Source: Rhynchopus sp. YZ270_cl-10 (lineage: Eukaryota; Euglenozoa; Diplonemea; Diplonemida; Diplonemidae). From it: a stretch of 64,000 nt of DNA. The stretch lies in contig OZ037912.1 in the NCBI GenBank assembly GCA_964035575.1, positions 186,001 to 250,000 on the forward strand, written 5' to 3'. Numbering within the stretch: the stretch's first letter is position 1; each line of letters opens with the position of its first letter. A program made the translations under genes and the position numbers. Below are positions 51,401 to 59,817 of this stretch, one piece after another. The notes beneath the pieces are model-generated. The model was given only the letters and a program-made list of their open reading frames with translations. It was not told the DNA's origin and made no database searches.

Positions 51401-54400
51401 TCGATAATAGACACATCCGCACATCGCACAGGAAGCACCTCTTCACGCAGCTTCCTTTCTAGAGTCTGCACGTCCTTCAGAAAGAGCTTCACACGAGGGC
51501 AGTCTCCTGTGTCCTGCGGTCTCATGTTCATGACAGCCGTGACGTCGACGGCAGGGTCGCAGACGTTCACCACCGGGTCAAGCTCCCGACTCTGTGGGCC
51601 TTCGCGTCCTCCGCCGAAGGTGTACCGTCCGGAATAGAACGGGTCCTGGATGTCACGTTCCCAGTGCAGCGCTATTTCATCCTGAGCCCACTTACGGCCC
51701 CTCTCTGTGTTCAATCTGCAGCTTTTAGCGTATTTGCTGTCACATTCACTGATGATCTCGTTCTTCGCATCCTCAAAGTTTGCTCTCCCAGCAGGGGTGT
51801 TCAGCTGCCACACCTCCTTGCCAAAGTTGTCCAGCACCCCTTGTCTAGCATCATTGTAAACCTTCTCGAACTGTGCAGCAGGCATGGGAAAGCCCGACAC
51901 CCCTTCTCCTTCAACACGCCCTTCGCTGTAATCCTCTAAGGCAGTGTCCAAGTATTTCAGCAACAACGCCCGTTTGCTCTGAAGATTGTTGCGTTGAATC
52001 ATATCGCCTGCACCTCCCATCTCTGGAATGATGTCTGTGCCTGAGGTGTTGAGCTTCTCCACTATGAACGAAAGGTAGTCGATCAGTTGCGCCCCAGTGC
52101 AGATATCGCTGCCGTGGAACTGCAGGCGGGCACTGTCCTTGGAAAGCTTCGAGGTAAGTTCACGCTGCAGGCGCTTGAAGGGCGATATGAACGAAGGGTC
52201 GAAGTCCGTGAAGGGGAGCGTCTTCATCACCTCGCAGCTCTGTACCTCAGCATGAGGCTTGTTCATCAGGAACAGCGACACATCCCCGATGTTCTCGAAC
52301 GCCTCTGCAGTTCCGTTCGGCGCTGCGACGGCTGTGTCAGCAGCGGCGTCGGTTTCTTCTGTTAGTTGAGACACCGTAGAAGCCTTCTCCCCCAGAAATG
52401 CCTCGCGCAGAATGCCCGTCCTGTACGACTCGTCTGCATCGCGGTACGCACAATTGTAATCACGGGAGACCAGAATCAGACTCCTGGTCATGTCGCCACA
52501 GCGACGAGAGGGGTCCCCACCCTCCTGTTCCTTCTTGATCACCTCCTTCAGACCGTTGGCGATGTCAAGCAACAGCTTCATTGACTCCATGCCACTCTTC
52601 TCCGTAACAGGACCTTTCTTGTTGTACATAAACACAGATGCACAGGCGAACACAGCAGAGAACAGTCGAGCGTCTGCACCAGATTGATCATCTCTCGGCG
52701 CAGTGTCCCCCACAGGGAGTCCGGACTGAGCCTTCTCGCAGGACTCAGTGCCCTCGCAGTCGACGAGCAGCAGCCACCCGTTGTTGTTTGGGTTGGGAAT
52801 GGCCACGACCCACGCACCCTTGGTGAAGGAGGACACCTGCGACGATATGTTGAAGCCACCTGTTTCCTGCCACGACTGCGGCAGCAGCTCCTTCCCCACA
52901 AGCTTCTCCGCAAGCAGTCCAAAGAGAAATGACTTTCCCCCGCGCACATGTCCAGTTATCGCCGCAGTGGCGATGGGTCCTGGGCTCTGGTGCAGATCCT
53001 CCTCCAGAAGGGAAAGCTCGTTCCCGCTGTCGCCTTCGACAACTTCCCTCGGCCCTGTGTTCTCGCTCCGCTTTTCGTTCTGCCCGACGCTCTGCCGAAA
53101 CCACTCAGCAGCGCCGCTGTGAACACGGTACCTGCGATGCGGTGTTTTGCTTCTGAGGGATTGCTTCTCCTCCTCAGGCACGATCAGCTGCATTGGCTGC
53201 GACATCTGACGCCCGTGCTTGTGGCGAAACTGCGCACGCTCTATTAGTGCATTTTGAAGACGCTTCAGTGTTTCGTGGACATCGTGCGATACGTGACGAG
53301 CGGAAGTCAGACTTACGAGTAGCGGATGAGTCTGTGTGCAAACGTTTTCCCAAATGAGTTCCAGGTACTTCCCAGCACTGCTGCCACACGAGCTCTGCAC
53401 GACCTTCTGGGGAAGCAGCCCGCTGAAGAGTGGGTACGTCATCACCAACACAAGCCCGCACGACAGGTAGCGCGCAACAGTCACATTTACCAGCTGGTCT
53501 AAGTGGCGGCTGCGTTGCCAGCTATCCACAATCTGCTGCGGAAAGGCCCCAGAATCATCTTTCCATATGTCCTGCTTGAGTGCCGCAAACAAGAACTGTG
53601 CCTTGTCGTCACTGCAACCCGCCAGTGCCCAGCGTTTGCTCTGCAAATCCTGCGTGTACATTCCAATGGCAAAGTCTGGGTGTCTGTCCAGCTGCATTGT
53701 GTCATCGTCCTTCACATACTTCAGGTACTTCGCCTTGGCGTGAGTGATATCCTGCTTGAGGGCTTCCTCCATGGGTTTGATGGTGTCTGTCTTGAAGGCG
53801 TACACTGCTTCGTCGACAATGGCTTCAGATACTCTATACTGGAGGAGCCAACGAACCCTGGCCTCCCACAGCTTCACACGGTCCTGAAACCGTGCAACGC
53901 CGCTGAAGTCCTCAGGTCCGATCTGATCCTCGTTGCAGAATTGCCACAACCGACTGACGTTTTTTACGTACGCGTCAAACCTGTCTTTCAAGACGTCCTT
54001 CGCCAAGCTGCGTGCCTTGTCCTCGTTGTCTTGGCGCAGTGCGGCATACTCCCGCTCGAAGCCCTCCTCCACCAGGTACTTCGCCTCCCCGACTTGCTTC
54101 ATCAGTTGTGTCCCTTCTGCACCAGGAATGACAAAGTCCACCACACGCTCGGGGTCTGTAGTTGGAAGGTGGAACCGCTTCCTCGCAGCATCAAGGAGTG
54201 CTTCGTAGTGTCTGCGGAGCTCTTCCTCGGGCACAGGGTACATCGCGAAGTCTTCGATGCAAACAGATTCAGCTCGAATCTCACCAGGCTTCTCTTCATC
54301 CAAACGCACGTACTTGTCTTTGGTAAAGCTGTAGTCACTCAGGAAGTCCAATCGGCTCACATCACGTAGCGCGTGGTCCTCCAAGTTGTTCGATGACCCG

Positions 54401-57165
54401 TCCAAAGACGTCGCAGCTCCTCTTTCTGCGGCGAAGTTATCGGTTCCTCGCTCCCACACACTCCCACGACCGCTGTCGCTTTTGACCCAGCCGCTTCTGC
54501 TGATGATGGGGAATTGGTCAGGCGCACTCTGCAACCTGCTGACGAAGTCGCGCTGGAACCCTTGCAGCAGACGGCTCGCACCGTCTTTCATTTTCTGGTC
54601 CTGCAGCGAAGCGTTGATGGAGGGCAAGTAGATGCCTTCCGTGTCCACTGCCTTTGTCACATTATAGATTTCTCTGACGAGCTCTGTTCCACTATGGATC
54701 ACTTCGCCTTGCGAGTTACGCATCGGCGCACCCATGTTCAGGTCTGTCTCAGGTGCATCATCATATAACCTCTCTGCACAACCGTCGTGCGAGTCCTTCG
54801 ATCGCAATCCAAGTGCACACTTTGACACATTCTCAAAGAACCGCCATACAGGGGCACGGTACTCTTTGCTGAGAGCGTGCCACGGTGTTCGTGAAACTTG
54901 GCTCAGTGTGTGTGATGGCAGGGGAACACCACCCAGGTGCAGGTGGACGTTCTTGTTCGCAGGGTAGAACTCAGACGTGCTGTGTCCGTTCAAATCCTCG
55001 AAGCAGCCAGGCTCGGTGAAGATGCTCTGCAAGATTTCCTTTTGCTTGTTGGCAGAGAAGTCACGGTCCGCCTGAGCAGAGTCCTTTACCATCAGCAGCA
55101 GGTTGCGCCGTTGTGTCTGGTTCGGTGACGCCATTGCAGTCTGCTGCACCTTCGCCTCTGCGCCGATCGCTATCTGCAAGTACTGCTTCATCTTCTGCAC
55201 AGCATCCGTGTCGTCCAGCTTTGTCCCACGGTAGATCAGACTCTGGCACAGCATGTAGGTGACCATCACAATTAAGCTGTCGTGGGTGGCGTTCTTCGAA
55301 GTTGATCCCGTGCCCTCGCTGTCAACGAACAGCACAGTCCCGACACCGGATGGATGCGGTGCTGCGATGAACCATGCACCTCGCGTGCAGGACTCATGGT
55401 TCCCACTTGTTTGAAAGAAGCTACTCCCCATAGTCGCGCCACGGATGCTTCCCATCATGGACTGCACCGTGCGGTTCATGAGCTCGCTCTTGCCTGACCG
55501 CTGTGACCCAGCAATGACAGTGATGTAAAACGGCCCAGGCAGGGGCTCCAGGAAAGCCACCGCGTCTTGAGAGAAAACAAACTTTGTTTTCCCTGCGGAA
55601 TCTTCCTCGCCTTCGTTGGACACCAGATGCTGGGCGTTGGAAGTGTAACTCTTCTTCCCGGTGTACCGCTTTTGCACACAACCCCAGTACGTGCTGGCAT
55701 CCGCAGCGCACCTAGGAAATGCCTGCCAAACATGATCCTCACCAGAGAAATGACCCTGTCTCGCAATCTTCTTCTGCACAAGAGACGCCAAATACTTCAC
55801 AATCGTGTCGCAGTTGTTTGGCGCCGAACTGTCTGTGGTGTTCTGCTTCACATTCTTGAGCATGCTCTTGATTTTATCGATGGTGTCTGTCAGCAGCGTA
55901 AACAGCTCTACCTCGTCCTGCAAGTTTTTCCAACTTCTCTCGGAGAGGCTGGCTTTCTTTTGTTCTTTTGTGATGTTGTGCTGTTGGTTCCAGATATTCC
56001 GTTCGGCGTCAGGTATGGGCTCCAGTTCACCCTCGTGCAGTTGGTGGTCGACCCAGTCTTTGAATTGCAGAGGAAAGCTGGCCTTGCGGCAGTGCTTGAG
56101 CAGGTAGCTCATGATGGAGCTGAGGGGCGGATGTCCACCGTGTCTTCTTGCCTTGTGCAGCTCGAGTATGCGCTTGTCATCCTCCTCGGCCTCGGGGGAG
56201 GTGCTGCCGTGTGGGGAGGAACGGCGGATGCCCTCTCTCTGGAACGCATCCAAGGCTTCGTTCAGCACCAAGCCGCTCCACGCAGGCACAGCCATGATGA
56301 CGTACGCAGTCCCGTGCAAAAACTCGTTTCTCCCGCCGCGGGTCGGGAACATTTCCCCCCCACAGAACGGGGGGCCACCCGCGTTCAGGATCGGCAGAAG
56401 CTTCACCTCAAACGCGAAGTGGCCTCGGAACCTATCTGCGAAGACCTCCAGGGCCTCAAGGTCCTTGCCCTTTAACAGCTCCCTCGCTTGTTTCGCCTCT
56501 GCGTAGTTGTTGGGCTTGCAGGACTGCTTCAGGTCCTTCTCCGGAACGGTGTAGGACACATCATTCAATTTCCTCCACAGCACGTCGGACCCCTTGGTGT
56601 TCCAGTGTTTGGGGGTTTTGGGATTGTGATTGCGATCGAATTCAAAAGAAAACTTCCTGTTCCCGTTGTGGTCAGGGTCTTTTTCAGTTGTGCGGGTGAA
56701 GAAGCACATCGCAATGCCAGGATTCGTGCCGTCCTCGCCTGAAAACACGTTGGACAGCTCCTCGTATTCGGTGAAGACTTGTTTCTCTTGAGAGGGGCGA
56801 GCCTCAAGCTCGTCATGCTGTGGAGAGAAGGCTGCGGATGGGCCACTCTGATGTCCTGCCTGTGCAAAAGCGTTCGCAGCACCCTTCTGCGCAGACGACA
56901 ACTGCTTCTGCAGCTCTGCAATCATCTTGCGGAACGCGGCATCCCGCTCAGCACCCGCATCACGTTCTTGGCGAAGCAAGTTCGCTGTACGCACCCTCTC
57001 CTTTTGCTCGTTGTCCAGCTCCTTTTTCACATTATCCAATTTTTTCCTGTAGTGGGTCTTTGCCTTCGAGAGGTTCGCTCTGCCTTCGCATTCTACTTTC
57101 GTGATCTCGAAATTTGCATCATCGAGTTTCCTACTCATGGCGCGCAGCTTCGCATCCGCAGACAT
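45418..57165 (-). CDS. Giant protein with two GBP-type GTPase domains (3,915 residues)
   Basis: Single exon. Residues 1-115 are coiled coil. The first large-GTPase domain has P-loop GSQRSGKS (~550), DxxG motif VDSEGTGS (~618) and an RD-type base-specificity motif in LMVKDSAQ (~693); the second has GHVRGGKS (~1408), VDCEGTES (~1473) and VSRDYN (~1563). This motif set is that of guanylate-binding proteins, dynamin-like GTPases that oligomerise on membranes and pathogens. Helical regions follow, then Ser/Glu-rich and unknown segments, a Gly/Ala-rich hydrophobic region (~3403-3520), Gln-rich KQQAQERQ repeats (~3602-3637), the motif AFEWNTKKYTTDM, two copies of LPTSQRDSINELL, and a hydrophobic Gly-rich end. 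The Gly/Ala region and the FxWxxKxYTT motif recall bacterial polymorphic-toxin and phage proteins (from memory, unverified). Start fixed by an acceptor 25 nt upstream. Confidence 0.8.
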   Translation of the reverse strand: MSADAKLRAMSRKLDDANFEITKVECEGRANLSKAKTHYRKKLDNVKKELDNEQKERVRTANLLRQERDAGAERDAAFRKMIAELQKQLSSAQKGAANAFAQAGHQSGPSAAFSPQHDELEARPSQEKQVFTEYEELSNVFSGEDGTNPGIAMCFFTRTTEKDPDHNGNRKFSFEFDRNHNPKTPKHWNTKGSDVLWRKLNDVSYTVPEKDLKQSCKPNNYAEAKQARELLKGKDLEALEVFADRFRGHFAFEVKLLPILNAGGPPFCGGEMFPTRGGRNEFLHGTAYVIMAVPAWSGLVLNEALDAFQREGIRRSSPHGSTSPEAEEDDKRILELHKARRHGGHPPLSSIMSYLLKHCRKASFPLQFKDWVDHQLHEGELEPIPDAERNIWNQQHNITKEQKKASLSERSWKNLQDEVELFTLLTDTIDKIKSMLKNVKQNTTDSSAPNNCDTIVKYLASLVQKKIARQGHFSGEDHVWQAFPRCAADASTYWGCVQKRYTGKKSYTSNAQHLVSNEGEEDSAGKTKFVFSQDAVAFLEPLPGPFYITVIAGSQRSGKSELMNRTVQSMMGSIRGATMGSSFFQTSGNHESCTRGAWFIAAPHPSGVGTVLFVDSEGTGSTSKNATHDSLIVMVTYMLCQSLIYRGTKLDDTDAVQKMKQYLQIAIGAEAKVQQTAMASPNQTQRRNLLLMVKDSAQADRDFSANKQKEILQSIFTEPGCFEDLNGHSTSEFYPANKNVHLHLGGVPLPSHTLSQVSRTPWHALSKEYRAPVWRFFENVSKCALGLRSKDSHDGCAERLYDDAPETDLNMGAPMRNSQGEVIHSGTELVREIYNVTKAVDTEGIYLPSINASLQDQKMKDGASRLLQGFQRDFVSRLQSAPDQFPIISRSGWVKSDSGRGSVWERGTDNFAAERGAATSLDGSSNNLEDHALRDVSRLDFLSDYSFTKDKYVRLDEEKPGEIRAESVCIEDFAMYPVPEEELRRHYEALLDAARKRFHLPTTDPERVVDFVIPGAEGTQLMKQVGEAKYLVEEGFEREYAALRQDNEDKARSLAKDVLKDRFDAYVKNVSRLWQFCNEDQIGPEDFSGVARFQDRVKLWEARVRWLLQYRVSEAIVDEAVYAFKTDTIKPMEEALKQDITHAKAKYLKYVKDDDTMQLDRHPDFAIGMYTQDLQSKRWALAGCSDDKAQFLFAALKQDIWKDDSGAFPQQIVDSWQRSRHLDQLVNVTVARYLSCGLVLVMTYPLFSGLLPQKVVQSSCGSSAGKYLELIWENVCTQTHPLLVSLTSARHVSHDVHETLKRLQNALIERAQFRHKHGRQMSQPMQLIVPEEEKQSLRSKTPHRRYRVHSGAAEWFRQSVGQNEKRSENTGPREVVEGDSGNELSLLEEDLHQSPGPIATAAITGHVRGGKSFLFGLLAEKLVGKELLPQSWQETGGFNISSQVSSFTKGAWVVAIPNPNNNGWLLLVDCEGTESCEKAQSGLPVGDTAPRDDQSGADARLFSAVFACASVFMYNKKGPVTEKSGMESMKLLLDIANGLKEVIKKEQEGGDPSRRCGDMTRSLILVSRDYNCAYRDADESYRTGILREAFLGEKASTVSQLTEETDAAADTAVAAPNGTAEAFENIGDVSLFLMNKPHAEVQSCEVMKTLPFTDFDPSFISPFKRLQRELTSKLSKDSARLQFHGSDICTGAQLIDYLSFIVEKLNTSGTDIIPEMGGAGDMIQRNNLQSKRALLLKYLDTALEDYSEGRVEGEGVSGFPMPAAQFEKVYNDARQGVLDNFGKEVWQLNTPAGRANFEDAKNEIISECDSKYAKSCRLNTERGRKWAQDEIALHWERDIQDPFYSGRYTFGGGREGPQSRELDPVVNVCDPAVDVTAVMNMRPQDTGDCPRVKLFLKDVQTLERKLREEVLPVRCADVSIIDKAWLQHSEANVEAMRAQLRSRNQSSRQSWYERKIREHELRKTQAEVEKAKQETAQVKDKNSREMAAMRADNAQLEKKAAEEQIAMTKERIEELEALTKATKRAIQQVKNNAKQKREARAKKEKKDRDACEQKIKHLQAETQRLAAREPTKTNCWAWGALCFDGAALISILRTEFCSAGQLLSRTEADVPISQLNPRTDSVCLLDGRIVRVLAVTASSRGRKRLSRVRSICGRESTAITEDHGLVAELSQRVEILEDCDAETELDSSLVYDLVLDPADLAQSGGSSLPGGRFSLSVQEAQRSSEGNTARAEYIKRCGADARDCANALIPVAFAVDGVYVTHSLPVEFSENPIATLVTLNTVAPLVIREWERASCDTERDAVLVQAKQIFDTVMEGCGRVKDDSNVLVSVREAVSGVFCRHLARSTLDEREMVAEDFLDASAENVAHSALWMKVTKHLLKGFTQSSDSVGERETVDFAVVQQLMVEVAQQLQEAFPQCMSDTSFESSDSSRELLSSSESESVSEDENVALLENDVDEEGRASAGEAPDVPTGPLSSPCTQHTEGSLVLRPFITAPADGTLRLHEGTVREFVDDVSNCDSSEQGDLLAFVDTGDSRGACGTDLLQAAAGKRGLSFPADAPEQNPTSFPSVMLAWGLGHDRKIHVYLLLPYSAVQCRSDVPWRKRSTMASLHESVLTTFLSLTTDVLIDVRGAGSVCQGGAVKPQLQGIAFERFELLLRCVGEHQWSVLREASVLQDLTHLAACRNAEHDNLGSQGSTTTDAGVGTEESDNPTEEDEITHILIMPTLTETREQVLLREELERSRREDLLQSVLSEEVPQSTDGEPDDTYSLPSEAAVMREEPRVTNKVANYVTAFYGLETYAREYNTTRTEYPERGDLEAHVSSEFSKEQERMLCEMSASLRCETDSDHMDHVFKEHARAHLHCTFLAKPSAQKEGHEYVASQGSFVQSVFDIQLQRRSAAGCGEACGGWMAWLREVAHLAAKASSATSVEEMIENNDALGSAIVSDLVGASAALKHRQRVAEQCRCLLQSLDTGVSNIAAWSCVNPMAARLKLASVFEQTVRPILDQLAHDLHRTFESERMKFFCELGFDLAGRVSATWKDLVSDETEAAAKVHDRIFNGHSRADLMARFQSKIVEPLLSMYKKDEEKLRVQDLTQRDVRELDANYFTKVEGFLTEKGSEVDTFLQAQEKLHARAVLEKGTAWNRVQRNLSSGECTTRLIEFHIDRLAAEAARRPAVAGNAFDLGEELKRARTEFFHNTTHFLRAEDGQASDELKAKYFLEFMSERSMKAIADVVDFCGKTGGQACHRDLQARSACAQEELKLLHGLAEMYTSCAKDQRRMMSELRQVKARTERNLEAIHTEMRAAHDAHIASLHRTEELMKFVTRLGNGDDGEGWAQQLREGNIDLTGVDPAFVSVLQEAVAEEHHDRLFYAEKAEQCEELQKVINEVHAAYDELDRQNERGVFQSILGAAMGVVGGFLTPTCPTIGPALVSCGANSMMNQGQPWDEYFKGHVKVAVASAVTAGCGKMLGPLSQGAQAGNFLTQGATKACVSGAISGVAANVLDGRNLSEGLGAAMICGAISSCVPSVAGKIADTKVMQEIVSSIRKARAVEMAIGKTGQLLQKVTGTTLGSLVTNGKVDFAETCRNVVASDLLEEGFHLAGNPQRQKIQKQQAQERQTQKQQTQERQAQKQQAEEKASKMTFKEAFRIARKNGESAFEWNTKKYTTDMIPDPPKVPASYTQLPTSQRDSINELLAEKSFQSNVFVFDSNPTAAGSNDHSIGGLVQGELLNINPIGLPTSQRDSINELLSEKSFQSNVIVLDPNPPTEGSNPSIKDPGADRGSPKDHSIVDALQEQHLDATLRELAKSDPKHVKLVGRTLFCRGVAYSITSGYTRTAKGEKTWIAVVKEIIPYATKYSGGVAGGALLPNRGGVQVGAAVGECIGKVVVYIWDWIDPPKPKHCAKDVSNKRSRHCR

Positions 57166-57225
57166 TGTTGTTCAGTGAGTTCGTTGATATCTGGAGAGCG
57201 ATGGTGAATAACGAGAGGGGCAAAC
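57166..57225 (-). promoter_or_regulatory. Splice acceptor ahead of giant GTPase start codon
   Basis: Minus-strand cctctcgttattcaccatcg then CTCTCCAG (AG at 57192-57191), a 25 nt A/C-rich leader, then ATG. Confidence 0.55.
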
Positions 57226-57511
57226 AGGGGTGGGATGTGCAAGAAGAAGGGAGGAGGGAGGAGGGTGTGTATGCATTGTTCAGGTGAGAAGAAGAGGTAG
57301 TAGTTGTGTGGAAACACGTAACATGAGAGGTGATGTGCCCTACGTGTATTATCGATGATGCACAGTCATGGATCACCACAGATAGCTGAAGGGTGCAGAC
57401 GCTCGCAGATGAGGATACACAGAGCGAGACGTTCCACATGGCTGTAGTTCCTTGGCACTCGCTCTGTCATGAATGCGCAGCTAAGGCGTCGCAGCTCATG
57501 TGGTCTTTCCT

Positions 57512-58127
57512 TCAGCTAGAGGGGCTGGTGCATATAGTGCCGAACGGATAGGCAACAGTCAAGAGCGTTCTCCGCACGTTCGGCTCTCGGAAAAGGGGGT
57601 GGGTGGTGGAGTAGGTGTGGTGCTCCCGAGAGTGGCGCAGAAAACCAATCTCAGCGGCACCTCGGAGTAGTGGGAGTGGTGTACAAGGTGACACATTGTC
57701 ACGTTTGCGCAGTTCTCGCTCAAATGACTGCCTTCCCTCTAAAATACTTGCCCTCGCAGTCCACCCATATCACAGCCACCTGCCTCTAATGCTGCCTCAA
57801 CCTCGCTCAGGCCTTCACGAAGCAGTCTTGCATCGTCTTCTAGGAACTGCAGCAGCCGTGCCGCCTCGTCGTCGTCCAAATACGGGGCAGCATCTCTCAG
57901 GTGCTCGGAAATGTGGTGCGCGCCTGCAGGAAAGGGGTCCTTGGGGAACCTCTGTGCTGCTGTTGGAGGAGGAAGCGACGGGCTGGCATGAAGGTAAACT
58001 TGCCATTTTTGTAGTCCGTCCCAAACAATTGTGAGAAGTCTGCATCGCGGCTATCTGAAGACACGGTTCCCGCACGCTTGCAAGAGTTGCTCGATTTAGA
58101 AGAAGAGTTGCTCAGAGACTTGAACAT
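57512..58127 (-). pseudogene. Family member 3 related to the N-terminus of the LRAT-like gene
   Basis: ATG at 58127; first about 45 residues (MFKSLSNSSSKSSNS ... FGTDYKNGKFTFM) match the other two members. As in 34413-35118, the conserved continuation (AHHISEHLRDAAPYLDDDEAARLL) is in a different frame, which here ends soon after EVEAALEAGGC, and a third frame (57512-57694) finishes without resemblance to member 1. Probably decayed; a catalytic half is absent. Confidence 0.45.
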
Positions 58128-58193
58128 TGTTGGTGTATGTTTTTGTGTGGGATATAGTAACCTGCAGGTGATGGATTTGAGGGATGAGAAAAC

Positions 58194-58837
58194 AACTGCA
58201 TTCTCGAATGGTGGAGTGTGTACAAAAGTGTACTCCTAATAGTGGTGGTATGTGGTCAGAGAGTGGTAATAAGGGGGAAGGGTAAAAAATAAGGAGGCGG
58301 GGTTAGCAGGTGTATTGTTGTCTCCTTAAATAAAATTGAAAGAAAATGCAAAAAAACGAGCTGTCTCAGATCAGCAGACACAGGCACGAGAAATAATAAC
58401 AACCCCGTTCGTCTTTTGTATAGTTGGTACGCTACTTTTCTTTTTTTTTTGTAGTACAGAAATGAGGTGAGTGCACAATAGAAGGGGAGGGGAATAAACA
58501 AACTCAGACGTTTGAGTCATTTCCCACCACAAAGTATGTGTCCTAATAAAAGAGAAAGGTTGGCACGATGACAGCCTCTCGTAATGTACGTTTTTGTGCA
58601 CAAAGATGATAGCAATAAGGGGTCTCTCGATATAAATAAGAGCCAAAAGCAAAAAACACAATCTTCAAAAACAAAACCTACCGCCCCGTTCTTTTAATTT
58701 TTTTGGCAAAACACTATGCGAAGTTAACGTACGGAGGGTGAGACCGGGGAAACACAAAAAATCCTGATGAGTGAGTGAATGATTTTTAATGAGTTTCCCC
58801 TGTTACCCTCTTCCAACCTTGCTGATGCAAGTGGACA
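58194..58837. repeat. Segmental duplication block, copy B
   Basis: Copy of 16420-17189 lacking about 120 bp that includes the small dispersed repeat. It joins family member 3's 5' flank on the left to sequence related to the 3' flank of LRR gene 1 (31850-31892) on the right. Confidence 0.8.
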
Positions 58838-58938
58838 CGCAGCAGAGCTGCTTAAACAAGTTTACTAGGGATGATGATGATAAGGGGGTGGGTGGGAGGT
58901 GTCGGTTTCATTAGAAACTTGATATCACTGGTCGTTCT

Positions 58939-59033
58939 TCAGGACGTGGTAAACGTCTTCTCATCACCAAAGGCGGCAAACTCTCCAGTGTCGTCTTTGT
59001 TCGCGTAGTGCATGAGCGCTGCTTCCAGTGCGT
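58939..59033 (-). CDS. Candidate terminal exon of an unidentified gene
   Basis: After a pyrimidine-rich acceptor (ttggcttctaccAG, AG at 59035-59034) the minus strand reads ALEAALMHYANKDDTGEFAA then FGDEKTFTTS and a TGA, 31 codons of clearly protein-like composition. I could not find a matching upstream exon in compatible phase; an ATG frame at 59445 (MSCEVDHCDDSEWCVRHIEC) is a possible but out-of-phase partner. The segment 58883-59445 is missing from the otherwise similar 3' flank of LRR gene 1. Confidence 0.35.
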
Positions 59034-59817
59034 CTGGTAGAAGCCAATATAAGATGACTCAGCGCATCGTGATTAGTAATGTTATAAAAAGTCAAAAAAA
59101 AAGAAACAAAACCTCTTTGGGTCGACAACCATGTTAAAAAGACCACAGCTGCTTTGTTTTTACAAATACTGCACAAAAATAATGACCCTCAATACAATAC
59201 GAAACCACCCTCGTTTCGTTACATTCACAGAGCACCCAAATGAAACATCAGACTCAGGGTGTCTGTTGCAAAAGAAGTGAAGGCGGCAGTTCTTGTGTGC
59301 ACGCATTCGATGTAATTTAGCCAGACGATGCACAGCAATGACAATCAATTCACCGACAGCTTCTGCCGAAGTGACTCTTCATAGAACACTCTATGTGCCG
59401 GACACACCACTCTGAGTCATCGCAGTGATCCACTTCGCAGCTCATCCAGCCTGATTGACGAGTGCCACTCCATATGCTGGTTGCATGTGACTAAAGAAAT
59501 ACAACCTTCGATAAAGCTGTTCCCAACCGTGTCACAGCACTCAATCCTGCAAAGTCGATGGAGGTTAACTCTGTACTATCTCGTTCATATTTGAGTACTG
59601 CAAGGACGAGCAATACAGGAAGATGACTGTCCTGAAGAGCGCAGACGGGAAGTTCACCACCGATGGACACCCTCCTGTATGAGGCGTGGAGGCGGGTTTG
59701 CGGGTTTGCAGCCGGCATTCTTCCAGCTTGCCTGCGTACCTCGTTTGCTTTCGCTGGATTATCGTCAGAGCGTTCCCTACCTTGCTCTGCTTCGCAGTCC
59801 TGTGCTTCAGCGCAGGG
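59034..59817. other. Intergenic region and 3' flank of LRR gene 2
   Basis: 59446-59817 corresponds to the 3' flank of LRR gene 1 (31895-32257) with the same out-of-frame LRR remnant. The remainder shows no supported gene. Confidence 0.5.

Noticed and set aside
59034-59445. Cys-rich frame starting MSCEVDHCDDSEWC as first exon for the terminal exon at 58939-59033
   Set aside because: The phases do not match and the donor (GTGAAT) is weak.
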